Program-made: the position numbers and the translations under genes | Shown here: positions 1 through 8,847 of the stretch, one piece after another | Layout of the letters: each line of letters begins with the position of its first letter | Position numbering within the stretch: the first letter of the stretch is position 1 | The notes under the pieces: model-generated | Told to the model about the DNA's origin: nothing | The model's database searches: none | What the model saw: only the letters and a program-made list of their open reading frames with translations | DNA from: Corynebacterium durum | GTDB taxonomy: Bacteria > Actinomycetota > Actinomycetes > Mycobacteriales > Mycobacteriaceae | NCBI RefSeq assembly: GCF_030408675.1 | Contig: NZ_CP047200.1 | Location: 682,001 to 746,000, forward strand | Reading direction: 5' to 3' | DNA: 64,000 nt

Positions 1-768
1 TGCCCATTGCGGTCGGTGCTGGACCGGTTGGTTGATGATGCGGATACGCCGATCCATATGGTGCGGGGCACGCTGGCGCATGGGTTTGCGGAGGCGATTG
101 CGCGCGGCGCGGACAGTGACGCAGCGAGTGCGTTGGTGTATGAGGCGTACGCTGGGTTGCTGGATGTTCCTGTGTGGCAGCGGGATACGGCGCTGCGGGA
201 GTGGGACACGCTGATCGATAATCTGGAGCGGTGGCTGGAGAATACTCGTGGCCAGTTTGAGCAGGTGGGGGTGGAAATGGACATGCGGGTGAGCGTCGGC
301 ACCACGGAGAGCGGCGCTCCGCTGCGCATCAAAGGGCGCATGGATCGGCTGGAACGCAACAACGACGGTGAGCTTGTGGTGGTCGATGTGAAAACAGGCT
401 CGTCTAAGCCTGCACAGAAGAACATGGGTGAGCATGCGCAGCTGTCGGCGTACCAACTGGCGCTGTCGCGGGGTGTCGTGGACGGTGACAGTGTACGAGA
501 TCCCTATCCTGGGGAAACGCCCGATTCCGTGGGCGGTGGCGTATTGGTGTACCCCAGTGCCACAGATGTTGGAAAGTACACAACCCGGGAGCAAGCCGCA
601 AAAACCCCCGAAGAACTGGAGGAACTGGCCGCCATACTGCCCGGGGTGGCGGCGGCGATCCGAGGGCCCGCGCTGACGGCCATTGTCAACGACAATTGTG
701 ATAACTGTCGGCTGCAGTCCATCTGCCCCGCCCAACCGACCGGAAGGATGCTCACCAATGGCTCGTAA
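1..768 (+). CDS. adnA: AdnA helicase-nuclease, C-terminal fragment
   Basis: This is the end of a gene that began before the window; the reading frame is open from base 1. It carries a RecB/Cas4-type nuclease: the motif GRMDRLE, then VVVDVKTG, gives the acidic and lysine residues of the PD-(D/E)XK site. Three cysteines near the end (CDNCRLQSIC) plus the very first codon (Cys, in CPLRSVL) fit the four-cysteine iron-sulfur staple known in AddB/Cas4-like nucleases. The next gene overlaps it by 11 bases and encodes a UvrD-family helicase-nuclease, so the pair matches AdnA-AdnB, the double-strand-break end-resection motor of mycobacteria and corynebacteria. The helicase part of AdnA is outside the window, so the assignment rests on the nuclease and the neighbour. 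Confidence 0.85.
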   Translation, partial: CPLRSVLDRLVDDADTPIHMVRGTLAHGFAEAIARGADSDAASALVYEAYAGLLDVPVWQRDTALREWDTLIDNLERWLENTRGQFEQVGVEMDMRVSVGTTESGAPLRIKGRMDRLERNNDGELVVVDVKTGSSKPAQKNMGEHAQLSAYQLALSRGVVDGDSVRDPYPGETPDSVGGGVLVYPSATDVGKYTTREQAAKTPEELEELAAILPGVAAAIRGPALTAIVNDNCDNCRLQSICPAQPTGRMLTNGS

Positions 769-3700
769 CCCCATTTCCCCGGCATTATTGTCGCGGTGGC
801 TGGGCCAAGAGCATCTGCCCACGGAGCAGCAAGCCGATGTGATCGGTGACCAGCCCGGCCCGCTGCTGGTGGTGGCAGGTGCGGGGGCCGGGAAAACCGA
901 AACCATGGCGGCCCGTGTGGTGTGGCTCGTGGCCAATGGTTTTGCCACGCCCGACCAAATATTGGGGCTGACGTTTACCAAAAAGGCTGCGCAGCAGCTT
1001 TCCCAACGCATCCGCGCGCGCCTGGCCACCCTGGCGGGAATCCCTCGGCTTGCAGACCTTGATCCCACGGGTGAATTGCAGACAAACCTGCAGGCCATCA
1101 CCCCCACGGTCTCCACCTACGACTCCTACGCCGGGCGCATCGTCGGCGAGTACGGGCTGCTTCTCCCCGTGGAACCATCCTCCCGCATGATCACCACCGC
1201 CGAGCTGTACCAAATCGCCTGGGACGTGGTGGGAAACTACACGGGGCATGTCGATGCAACCGTCACGCATGGCACCGTCACTGACCGTCTCATCTCCCTG
1301 GTCAGCGAGATGGACGGCCACATGGTTAGCGCAGCCGACATCGAAGCCGAAACAGAGCCGTTTGTCCGCTTGTTTGACGAACTCCCCAAAGGCCCCCGGC
1401 AGCGCGACAAACTCAACGCCGCCATGCTAAAAATCCGGGATACTCAGCTCGCCCGACTCGACTATCTTCCCCTTGTACGACAGCTGAAAGAGGAGATGGC
1501 GGAACGCGGGGTCATCACCTTTGGTGAGCAAATGTCCCTGGCCGCAACAGTAGCGCAGCGGCATCCCGTGGTGGGGCGCAGCCAGCGGCAACGCTTCCGT
1601 GTGGTCATGCTCGACGAATACCAAGACACCAGCCACGCCCAGCGTGTGCTGCTCAGCAGCCTTTTCGGGGCGCCTACACGGGCGGGCGCGCCAGATACCG
1701 CCCCTGACGTCACCGTCACTGCTGTGGGCGACCCCATGCAAGCCATCTACGGCTGGCGCGGAGCCACCTCAGCGAACCTGGAACGTTTCGTCACCGACTT
1801 CCCTCAGCATGCCGAGACTCCCACCCCAGCGCCGAAAAAAGAGCTGACCACCAGCTGGCGCAACCCCGGCCTCGTTCTCGACTGCGCCAACACGGTATCC
1901 GAACAAGTGCTGGGACCTGCGGGAAGCCCCACACGCACGGTGCAGCCCCTCACCCCGCGTCCCGGCGCGGGCGACGGTGAGGTGGCTCTGGGGTGGTTTC
2001 CCACCCGCGACGAGGAACGAGCCTGGGTGGCCCGCTGCCTCGCCGACGAGTTTCACGCCTACCGCGAGCGCGGGGAGAAATTCACGGGTGCGGTGCTGGT
2101 GCGCAAAAATGCGGACTCCGGCCCCATCGCTGCGGAACTTCGGGCGTTGGGAATCCCCGTGGAAATTGTGGGTTTATCTGGGCTTCTCGACATTCCAGAA
2201 GTCGCCGACATGGTTGCCTGTGCCACCATCCTCATCTCTCCACAAAACACCGCCGCCGCTCTCCGCCTGCTGTGCGGGCCTCACTGTAACCTCGGCATCG
2301 CTGACCTGCAGGCACTGTACAAGCGTTCCCGAACACTCGCCGCCCGCGTCACCACCCCCGAAGACACCACAGAACAACCCACGCTTTTCGACATCCCGGC
2401 AGACGACCCCGATGCCACCAATCCCACTGACCCGCTCGAACACCTGAAACACATCATCGACGACGCCACCTCCACCGTCCCCGAAGCTGCCGTCGGGCTT
2501 GGCGACGCCCTCGGTGACCTCGGGGAACCCGAAGCCTACAGCCCCGAAGGCTATCGCAGGCTCAGCGAACTCTCTGCGGAACTTCGGCACCTGCGCACCC
2601 GTAGCCTCACGCAGCCGTTGCCTGACCTTTTCGCCGACATTGAACGCGTCCTGGGAATCCGCACGGAAGTGCTCGCCAGGGAAAACCCGCAGGCAGACGG
2701 CGCAGCCGGTACCGTTCACCTCGACCGCTTCCACGAAGAAGTAGCACAGTTTTCCACCATCCCCGGCTCAACCCTTGCATCGCTTCTTGATTATTTTCGG
2801 CTTGCTCGCACCCATGACCGTGGTCTCGCGCCGGGCGAGGTGCGGGTGAAGGGGGATTGCGTGCAGATCCTCACTGTGCATAAGGCGAAGGGCCTGGAGT
2901 GGAAGGTCGTGGCGGTGTTGCACGCAGATAACGTCACCTACGCGGATACCACCACCCCCGGCCAGCAGTTGAAGGTCCCAACGTGGCTGTCGGATGTGAC
3001 TCAGATTCCCTCAACGCTTCGTGGCGATGCCCAGGAACAGGAGGGCGACATGGTGGGCAGCCCGGTGCTGGACGTGTCCGAGGTGGAGGATCGCAAGCAG
3101 TTTGAGGTGGCGATGAATGAACATAAGGCCGCCTTCAAGGAAGCAGCGATTGAAGAGGCCAGCCGCCTGTTTTATGTGGCGCTGACTCGAGCGGAAAAAA
3201 CCTTGTGCGTCACGGCGTCGGAAAGCAACGACAAGGGGGGTAAGGCCAAGCCGTATTCCATGCTGGATTTGTTGCGTAAGCGGCAGCCCGATTCTGTGGA
3301 GCAGTGGTGGGATGAGAGCAATGCCGATGCTGAGTTAGCAGAAGCGCCTGATGTTTCCCCTGCGACGGGTGTGTTTCCCCAAGATTTTTTGGGGGAGCGT
3401 CGTCCTGCGGTGGAGCAGGGGGCGGAATTGGTGCGGCGCGCTATGCAGCAGTTGCCCACTCCCAGCGCTGATAACGATGTGGAGGCGTTGTGGGAGGAGG
3501 AAGTCACGGCACTCATTGAGGAGCATGAGCGCATGAAAGCCCCGGTGGTGGACGTGCCGCTGGGGCAGGAGCTGACGGCGTCGGACGTGGTGTCCATCGC
3601 GCGCAACCAGGAGCAGTACGCCCGTAGGCTGCGACGTCCCGTGCCGTTTAAACCCAACGCATACGCCAAGCGTGGTACGGCCCTGCACCAGTGGCTGGAG

Positions 3701-4261
3701 GACTATTTTGGCGCGAGTTCCCTGCTTGATGAGGATGAACTGCCAGGTTTTGGGGAGGACGAGGATCCGCAGGGGGCTGAGCTTGAGCGTCTGAAAAAGG
3801 CATTTCTGGCAAGCCAGTGGGCGGACCGCACCCCGACCCATGTGGAGCAGCCGTTTGAAATTGTTGTCGGTGGTCGAGTGCTGCGCGGGCGCATGGATGC
3901 GGTGTTCCATGAGGGTGACGATCCCGAGGCCGGGTGGATGGTCGTGGACTGGAAGACGGGCCGACCCCCGGAAGGCCAGGAGATGCGGGCAGCGGAGATT
4001 CAGTTGGCGGTGTACCGTGTCGCGTGGGCGCAATTGCTGTCACACACGCTGGGGCGTAGCGTTAATCCAGATGCTGTTCGAGCTGCGTTTCATTACATTG
4101 CTTCAGATCGCACCTTTGAACCCAGTAGACTACCTAACGCCGAGGAGCTAGCTGACTTGCTTGATATTAAGGCTCCGCAGCAGACAGCTCAGCCATCGGC
4201 ATCTGGCCCAGCAACCCCGGATTCGCCACAGACGCAGACACAGAGGAGGAACGATGCGTGA
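758..4261 (+). CDS. adnB: AdnB UvrD-like helicase with RecB-type nuclease domain
   Basis: 1167 residues from the ATG at 758, preceded by GGAAGGA and overlapping the adnA stop. SF1A helicase motifs are in order: Walker A (VAGAGAGKTET, about residue 45), Walker B (MLDEYQDTS), VGDPMQAIYGWRGA, TSWRN, LTVHKAKGLEW and SRLFYVALTRAE. The C-terminal 200 residues hold a PD-(D/E)XK nuclease with GRMDAVF and VVDWKTG, followed by QLAVYR. In the known family AdnA and AdnB form a heterodimeric motor-nuclease that resects DNA ends before RecA/RecO-dependent repair. The last bases overlap the potassium channel start, so the operon continues. Confidence 0.92.
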   Translation: MARNPISPALLSRWLGQEHLPTEQQADVIGDQPGPLLVVAGAGAGKTETMAARVVWLVANGFATPDQILGLTFTKKAAQQLSQRIRARLATLAGIPRLADLDPTGELQTNLQAITPTVSTYDSYAGRIVGEYGLLLPVEPSSRMITTAELYQIAWDVVGNYTGHVDATVTHGTVTDRLISLVSEMDGHMVSAADIEAETEPFVRLFDELPKGPRQRDKLNAAMLKIRDTQLARLDYLPLVRQLKEEMAERGVITFGEQMSLAATVAQRHPVVGRSQRQRFRVVMLDEYQDTSHAQRVLLSSLFGAPTRAGAPDTAPDVTVTAVGDPMQAIYGWRGATSANLERFVTDFPQHAETPTPAPKKELTTSWRNPGLVLDCANTVSEQVLGPAGSPTRTVQPLTPRPGAGDGEVALGWFPTRDEERAWVARCLADEFHAYRERGEKFTGAVLVRKNADSGPIAAELRALGIPVEIVGLSGLLDIPEVADMVACATILISPQNTAAALRLLCGPHCNLGIADLQALYKRSRTLAARVTTPEDTTEQPTLFDIPADDPDATNPTDPLEHLKHIIDDATSTVPEAAVGLGDALGDLGEPEAYSPEGYRRLSELSAELRHLRTRSLTQPLPDLFADIERVLGIRTEVLARENPQADGAAGTVHLDRFHEEVAQFSTIPGSTLASLLDYFRLARTHDRGLAPGEVRVKGDCVQILTVHKAKGLEWKVVAVLHADNVTYADTTTPGQQLKVPTWLSDVTQIPSTLRGDAQEQEGDMVGSPVLDVSEVEDRKQFEVAMNEHKAAFKEAAIEEASRLFYVALTRAEKTLCVTASESNDKGGKAKPYSMLDLLRKRQPDSVEQWWDESNADAELAEAPDVSPATGVFPQDFLGERRPAVEQGAELVRRAMQQLPTPSADNDVEALWEEEVTALIEEHERMKAPVVDVPLGQELTASDVVSIARNQEQYARRLRRPVPFKPNAYAKRGTALHQWLEDYFGASSLLDEDELPGFGEDEDPQGAELERLKKAFLASQWADRTPTHVEQPFEIVVGGRVLRGRMDAVFHEGDDPEAGWMVVDWKTGRPPEGQEMRAAEIQLAVYRVAWAQLLSHTLGRSVNPDAVRAAFHYIASDRTFEPSRLPNAEELADLLDIKAPQQTAQPSASGPATPDSPQTQTQRRNDA

Positions 4262-5339
4262 TGCTTTCCGTGAGCGCCTCCAAAGTGACACGGAGCTTGA
4301 TGATCTCCCTGATCACGCGCTACTGAATATCATCCAGATTCCCAGGGAGCGGCAGGTCAGTCCTTGGGCGTTGATTACCCGGCGCGTTTTCTACGCGTTG
4401 CTGTTGCTCACCGGGGTGTCGTTGCTGGTGTACCTGGATAAGGATGGCTACAACGAGCCGCTTACTTTCATTGATGCGGTGTATTACTCCGCCGTGTCGC
4501 TGTCCACCGTTGGATATGGTGACATTACTCCGGTGACCCAAGAGGCGCGTTTGATCAACATTATTCTGATCACGCCGATCCGAATTGCGTTCCTGATTTT
4601 GCTGGTCGGTACGACCTTGTCGGTGCTGACGGAAGAGACGCGACGTACGTTGCAGATTCAGCGTTGGAGGAAAAGAATGCGTAATCACACTGTTGTGGTG
4701 GGATACGGTACTAAAGGTCGTTCCGCTGTGTCAGCGCTGCTGGCCGATGGAGTGCACCCCAGCCAGATTGTTGTGGTGGACACTGACACACATTCGCTTG
4801 ACATGGCTGCTGGTCAGGGTTTGGTCACGGTGCATGGCTCAGCTACTAAGGCTGATGTGCTGAAACTTGCAGGTGTGACGCGTGCCCGCGCGGTGGTGGT
4901 CGCTCCGAACATGGATGATACGGCGGTGTTGGTCACGTTGTCGGTGCGTGAGATTGCGCCGAGCGCGACGGTTGTGGCGAGTGTGCGCGAGTCGGAGAAT
5001 CTGCATTTGCTGAAGCAGTCGGGTGCAGATTCAGTGGTTATTTCCTCCGAGACGGCGGGTCGAATGCTGGGGTTAGCCACGGTCACCCCGTCGGTGGTGG
5101 AGATGATGGAGGATTTGCTTTCCCCAGGCGAGGGGTTCTCCATTGCGGAACGCCTGGTGGAGGCCGACGAGGTTGGGGCGAACCCCCGGCATTTGGCTGA
5201 CATTGTGTTGGGTGTGGTGCGTTCCGGTGAGCTGTACCGCATCGATTCGCCGGAGGCAGAAACCGTGGAGCCCGGTGACCGGCTGCTATATGTTCGCCGC
5301 GTGTTCCGTGAGGACCTTGAGGACCAGGCACGTGGCTAG
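4254..5339 (+). CDS. cglK: Two-TM potassium channel with cytoplasmic RCK (TrkA-N) domain
   Basis: 361 residues; the ATG at 4254 follows GGAGGAACG and overlaps the adnB stop. The N-terminal third has a first hydrophobic helix (VFYALLLLTGVSLLVYL), a pore loop with the selectivity filter TVGYGD at residues 85-90, and a second helix (IAFLILLVGTTLSVL). From Met142 onward an RCK domain begins with the Rossmann motif VVVGYGTKGRS. The layout equals MthK and the C. glutamicum channel CglK, which takes up potassium and supports growth at acid pH. An in-frame ATG with a strong ribosome site sits exactly at the start of the RCK domain (see the separate entry), implying that free RCK subunits are made. 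The symbol is by analogy. Confidence 0.88.
   Translation: MRDAFRERLQSDTELDDLPDHALLNIIQIPRERQVSPWALITRRVFYALLLLTGVSLLVYLDKDGYNEPLTFIDAVYYSAVSLSTVGYGDITPVTQEARLINIILITPIRIAFLILLVGTTLSVLTEETRRTLQIQRWRKRMRNHTVVVGYGTKGRSAVSALLADGVHPSQIVVVDTDTHSLDMAAGQGLVTVHGSATKADVLKLAGVTRARAVVVAPNMDDTAVLVTLSVREIAPSATVVASVRESENLHLLKQSGADSVVISSETAGRMLGLATVTPSVVEMMEDLLSPGEGFSIAERLVEADEVGANPRHLADIVLGVVRSGELYRIDSPEAETVEPGDRLLYVRRVFREDLEDQARG
4666..4679 (+). promoter_or_regulatory. Internal ribosome site and start for a free RCK domain
   Basis: GGAGG at 4666-4670, six bases (aaaaga), then ATG at 4677, in frame with the channel gene (codon 142). It immediately precedes the Rossmann fold. MthK is known to make RCK subunits from an internal Met, and this is the spacing expected of a real initiation site. 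Confidence 0.7.
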
Positions 5340-6141
5340 TATCCCCGAGTTTTACGCCTGTGTTAGCCCAGCTGACCAGGTGCTGTGCACCGCAACTGGC
5401 GATGGTGTGCTGTGGCTTGATGCTGATACTGCCCGCACGCTGGGGGCAGACCTGACGGCCCGCGTGCTTATCGACGCCCCGGACTCCCGCAGGTGGGCCG
5501 TGCGCGCACCGCTGCTGAGTGGTCCGGAGGGGACGCCGGATGGCGGGGTACTGCTAACTCCCCGTGACGTGGTCTTTCATGGGGATGTGGCCCAACTGGT
5601 GTATCGCGCGGTGGCGCTGCTGAGGCATCGGGAACGGTACCGCTTTGACCCCATGGACGGAACTCCGCTGACCTACGCGGATTCCGGGGAGTATGCAACG
5701 GGCGAATCGGGGCATCAGGTGTTTCCGCGCATTGACCCTGCGGTGATCGGCATTGTGGAGCACGCAGAATCACAACGCATTTTGCTGGGGTCGAATGCCA
5801 CGCGTCCGGAGTACTTTTCCCTGGTGGCGGGTTATGTGTCGGTGGGCGAGACCCTGGAGCAGGCGTTTGTGCGTGAAGTGATGGAGGAGACGGGGCGTCG
5901 TGTAGCGGACGTGCGCTATGTTTCCAGTCAGCCGTGGCCGCTGGGGTCGTCGCTGATGATGGGTTTTCACGGCTACAGCACAGACTTAGATGCCATTGCT
6001 CCCACCGACGGTGAGTTGGCTGAGGTGCGGTGGCTCAGCGCTCCGGAAATCCTGGACGGGGTGGTGAAGTTGGCGCCGGCGGGGTCGATCGCACATCACC
6101 TGATATATTCGTGGGCACATGCGCAAGCTGCACAAACATAA
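5332..6141 (+). CDS. NudC-like NADH pyrophosphatase family NUDIX hydrolase lacking zinc cysteines
   Basis: 269 residues from GTG 5332, which overlaps the channel stop. The NUDIX box reads GYVSVGETLEQAFVREVMEE followed by TG and fits GX5EX7REUXEEXG exactly. Downstream is SQPWPLGSSLMMGF, the SQPWPxPxS signature that separates NudC-type NAD(H) pyrophosphatases from other NUDIX enzymes. NudC cleaves NAD(H) to NMN(H) and AMP and can remove NAD caps from RNA. Unusually, the segment that normally forms the four-cysteine zinc ribbon, just before FPRIDPAVIG, contains no cysteine. The NUDIX domain is intact; whether the zinc-free form keeps the same substrate is not visible from sequence. Confidence 0.82.
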   Translation: MASIPEFYACVSPADQVLCTATGDGVLWLDADTARTLGADLTARVLIDAPDSRRWAVRAPLLSGPEGTPDGGVLLTPRDVVFHGDVAQLVYRAVALLRHRERYRFDPMDGTPLTYADSGEYATGESGHQVFPRIDPAVIGIVEHAESQRILLGSNATRPEYFSLVAGYVSVGETLEQAFVREVMEETGRRVADVRYVSSQPWPLGSSLMMGFHGYSTDLDAIAPTDGELAEVRWLSAPEILDGVVKLAPAGSIAHHLIYSWAHAQAAQT

Positions 6142-6150
6142 GGGGGAGTG

Positions 6151-8229
6151 ATGTTTAGTCTTGATGATCTAGACCCGGATCAGCGGCTCGCTGCTACCGC
6201 ACCGCGGGGGCCGGTGTGCATTCTCGCGGGCGCAGGCACGGGCAAAACCCGCACTATCACCTACCGCATTGCGCATTTGATTGCGCAGGGTTTTGTGAGT
6301 CCGAATCGTGTGTTGGCGGTGACGTTTACTGCCCGGGCTGCAGGGGAGATGCGGCATCGCCTGAACATGATGGGGATTGGCGGGGTGCAGGCTCGGACGT
6401 TTCACGCGGCGGCGCGCCGCCAATTGCAGTATTTTTGGCCGCAGGTGGCGGGTGACTTGCCGTGGCGGCTGCTGGACAATAAGTTTCCGTTGGTAGGCAG
6501 GGCTGCCCGGTCGGTGGGGGTAGAGTCAACCACGGAGAACGTGCGAGACTTGCTTTCGGAAATAGAGTGGGCGAAGGCGTCCCTGGTCACGGCGGATATG
6601 TACGCCGAGCGTGTGGCCCAAACCAAGCGCACTCCACCAGTGACCCCAGATAAGGTTGCGGAGGTGTATCGCCGGTACGAGGCGATGAAAACCACTGATG
6701 AAGGCATGTTGCTGGATTTCGATGACCTGCTGCTGCACACGGCGGGTGCACTGGAAAACTCCGCTGCGATTGCGGAGGAGTTTCGGCAACAATACCGTTC
6801 GTTTGTGGTGGACGAGTATCAGGACGTCACCCCACTGCAGCAGCGCCTGCTGGAGGCGTGGCTGGGGGAACGTGATGATCTCACCGTGGTGGGGGACGCC
6901 AACCAGACCATTTATTCGTTCACGGGTGCGACCCCGGAGTACTTACTGCAGTTTTCCAGGACGTATCCGCACGCAGCGATCACACGCCTGCAGAGGGACT
7001 ACCGTTCGACGCCTCAAGTGACCACGCTGGCTAACACCGTCATTGGCCATGCGTCCGGGCGTATGGCGGGTACTCGCCTAGAGCTCATGGGCATGCGCCC
7101 AGCGGGGCCGGATCCTGTATATAACGCGTACCCCGACGAACCAACCGAGGCACGAGAGGTGGCGGCGCAGATTGATGCCCTGCTCAAGCAGGGGGTACCG
7201 GCGTCGGAAATTGCCGTGCTGTACCGCATCAACGCGCAATCTGCGGTGTTCGAGCAGGCACTTTCCGACGCCGGGATTGTGTACCAGATTCGCGGCGGCG
7301 AAGGGTTTTTCACTCGGCCGGAAATTCGTCAGGCCATCACACAGCTGATCCGTACTGCTCAGCGCCCTGATCTTCCGCAGGATGCGGTGGGGCCGGAAGT
7401 ACACCGCATCGCCCGCTCGGCGCTGGCCCCCTTAGGGTTGACCCCCACGGAGCCGGAAGGCGCGCAGGCTCGGGAGCGGTGGCAGTCGCTGCAGGCGTTG
7501 GTGGATCTGATTCAAGAATTGGGCACTGCCACGCCAGACATCGACCTGAGTGGTGTGTTGGTGCAACTGCGGCAACGCGCCGAGGCGAAGCATCCACCCA
7601 CCATGGAGGGAGTGACATTGGCCTCGCTGCATGCGGCGAAAGGCTTGGAGTGGGATGCAGTGTTCCTTGTCGGGCTGGTTGATGGGTCCGTGCCTATTTC
7701 CCATGCGATCAAGGCAGGAGACGCGCAGATTGAGGAAGAACGTCGACTGTTTTATGTGGGCATTACCCGAGCCCGTGAACATCTGCGCTGTTCGTGGGCG
7801 CTGGCACGCCAGGAAGGCGGCCGTGCCAGTAGGAAACGCACACGCTTTTTGGATCAGATTGCACCGGACACGGAACTGGAACAATCGCGTAACAAAAAGG
7901 TACGTCCGAAGAAATGCCGAGTATGCGGGAAACCGCTAGAGACTCCCGCAGCGAAAGTTCTGATGCGGTGTGAGGATTGCCCCTCAGATGCAGATTCCGA
8001 GGTTTTTGAGACTCTCCGCTCCTGGCGCGCTGAGGTCGCCCGGGAACTCCAGACACCCGCATATATTGTATTTTCGGATGCCACGCTCATGGCTGTGGCG
8101 GAGTCGATGCCAACGTCTGTAGAGGAACTGCTGGGCATCTCTGGTATCGGGCCAGTGAAGGTCGAACGTTTCGGGGAAGAGCTGCTGGCTGTCGTTCGAA
8201 CATGTGCTGAAGCATCGGACGTTTCATAG
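6151..8229 (+). CDS. uvrD2: UvrD2-type DNA helicase with tetracysteine linker and HRDC domain
   Basis: About 692 residues. ATG 6151 follows AGGGGGAG at 6141-6148; GTG 6148 is an alternative. SF1A motifs: LAGAGTGKTRT, VVDEYQDVTPLQQ, VGDANQTIYSFTGA, RDYRST, ASLHAAKGLEWDAVF and RRLFYVGITRARE. After the helicase core come two CxxC pairs (CRVCGKP and CEDCPSD), then an HRDC domain (about residues 615-690, with LLGISGIGPVKVERFGEELL). This order is that of mycobacterial UvrD2, where the tetracysteine part couples HRDC to the motor. It is last in a run of closely spaced same-strand genes. No terminator is visible after it. Confidence 0.92.
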   Translation: MFSLDDLDPDQRLAATAPRGPVCILAGAGTGKTRTITYRIAHLIAQGFVSPNRVLAVTFTARAAGEMRHRLNMMGIGGVQARTFHAAARRQLQYFWPQVAGDLPWRLLDNKFPLVGRAARSVGVESTTENVRDLLSEIEWAKASLVTADMYAERVAQTKRTPPVTPDKVAEVYRRYEAMKTTDEGMLLDFDDLLLHTAGALENSAAIAEEFRQQYRSFVVDEYQDVTPLQQRLLEAWLGERDDLTVVGDANQTIYSFTGATPEYLLQFSRTYPHAAITRLQRDYRSTPQVTTLANTVIGHASGRMAGTRLELMGMRPAGPDPVYNAYPDEPTEAREVAAQIDALLKQGVPASEIAVLYRINAQSAVFEQALSDAGIVYQIRGGEGFFTRPEIRQAITQLIRTAQRPDLPQDAVGPEVHRIARSALAPLGLTPTEPEGAQARERWQSLQALVDLIQELGTATPDIDLSGVLVQLRQRAEAKHPPTMEGVTLASLHAAKGLEWDAVFLVGLVDGSVPISHAIKAGDAQIEEERRLFYVGITRAREHLRCSWALARQEGGRASRKRTRFLDQIAPDTELEQSRNKKVRPKKCRVCGKPLETPAAKVLMRCEDCPSDADSEVFETLRSWRAEVARELQTPAYIVFSDATLMAVAESMPTSVEELLGISGIGPVKVERFGEELLAVVRTCAEASDVS

Positions 8230-8603
8230 ACATCTACGTCTTGGTGTAGCTCATGCCGCGAGCTGCATTGTTGTACCCCGATGCGTTGTGCTGCCGTGTC
8301 CATTGGCGCACACTCTTGTCCAGAGGATACTGGTAGTGTTTCTGCTTTCTTGCTGTGGGGTGGACATGCCCTGAAACTTAGCTGGTGCGAACATAGAATA
8401 TTGCAAAAATATGCATCAGCAAAAAATTATGTAAATCTTATATTTCTTTGTTACCAAACCGTAGTTTTCTTGCATGTCATTCCGGTCGTGTTTTATAAAA
8501 CCCCAGGTGAAAATGATAAAGACCTGCAGTATCGGATCGCCTAAAATGGCAATAAGAACAAAGTGTTACGTCAAATGATGTGAAATAGTTTACAGTTTTG
8601 TAA
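8230..8603. other. AT-rich intergenic stretch, no gene seen
   Basis: About 370 bases between uvrD2 and the small-peptide unit. It is clearly more AT-rich than its surroundings from about 8390 on. The only long open frame (from 8281) has no ribosome site and an unnatural composition. No tRNA or strong hairpin was found. Confidence 0.5.
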
Positions 8604-8633
8604 TTGAATCTTGCTGGGATTGTTCGCTACACT
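8604..8633 (+). promoter_or_regulatory. Promoter of the 25-residue peptide gene
   Basis: TTGAAT at 8604-8609, an 18-base spacer and TACACT at 8628-8633. The start codon lies 39 bases after the -10 box and has its own AAGGAG site. Confidence 0.5.
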
Positions 8634-8672
8634 CGCTCTTGTAATTGTTCATCCACTACGTAAGGAGCAGAC

Positions 8673-8750
8673 ATGCTTTCTACTCTCGCATCCAACACCT
8701 TCTGGGGCGTCTTCAACTTCATTCGCACCCTGATCGGCTTCCCGAAGTAA
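8673..8750 (+). CDS. 25-residue amphipathic peptide, monocistronic
   Basis: A 25-codon gene beginning MLSTLASNT and ending TLIGFPK. Its ATG has an excellent ribosome site (TAAGGAGCAGAC). It has its own promoter upstream and a long perfect terminator 30 bases downstream, so it is a complete transcription unit. On a helical wheel, residues 2, 5, 6, 10, 13, 14, 17, 20 and 21 (L, L, A, F, V, F, I, L, I) form one greasy face. Residues 3, 4, 7, 8, 15, 18, 19 and 22 form a polar face, with net charge about +2 from Arg18 and Lys25. There is no signal peptide. I do not recognise the family. Candidates are a phenol-soluble-modulin-like or leaderless bacteriocin-like peptide, a small membrane regulator or a type I toxin. 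Confidence 0.6.
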   Translation: MLSTLASNTFWGVFNFIRTLIGFPK

Positions 8751-8779
8751 TCGTATTTCCCAGAAGGGAAATTCATCTG

Positions 8780-8825
8780 AAGCACCTGTTGCTCTTGATA
8801 TGTATCAAAAGCAACAGGTGCTTTT
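8780..8825 (+). terminator. Rho-independent terminator after the small peptide
   Basis: AAGCACCTGTTGCT pairs perfectly with AGCAACAGGTGCTT; an inner TTGAT/ATCAA pair extends the stem, and TTTT follows. It also separates the unit from the convergent gene ending at 8848. Confidence 0.9.
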
Positions 8826-8847
8826 GTGTAGCTAACTGGAATTATGA

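Noticed and set aside
8281..8544. 87-codon open frame after uvrD2
   Set aside because: No ribosome site; unnatural composition across an AT-rich noncoding stretch.
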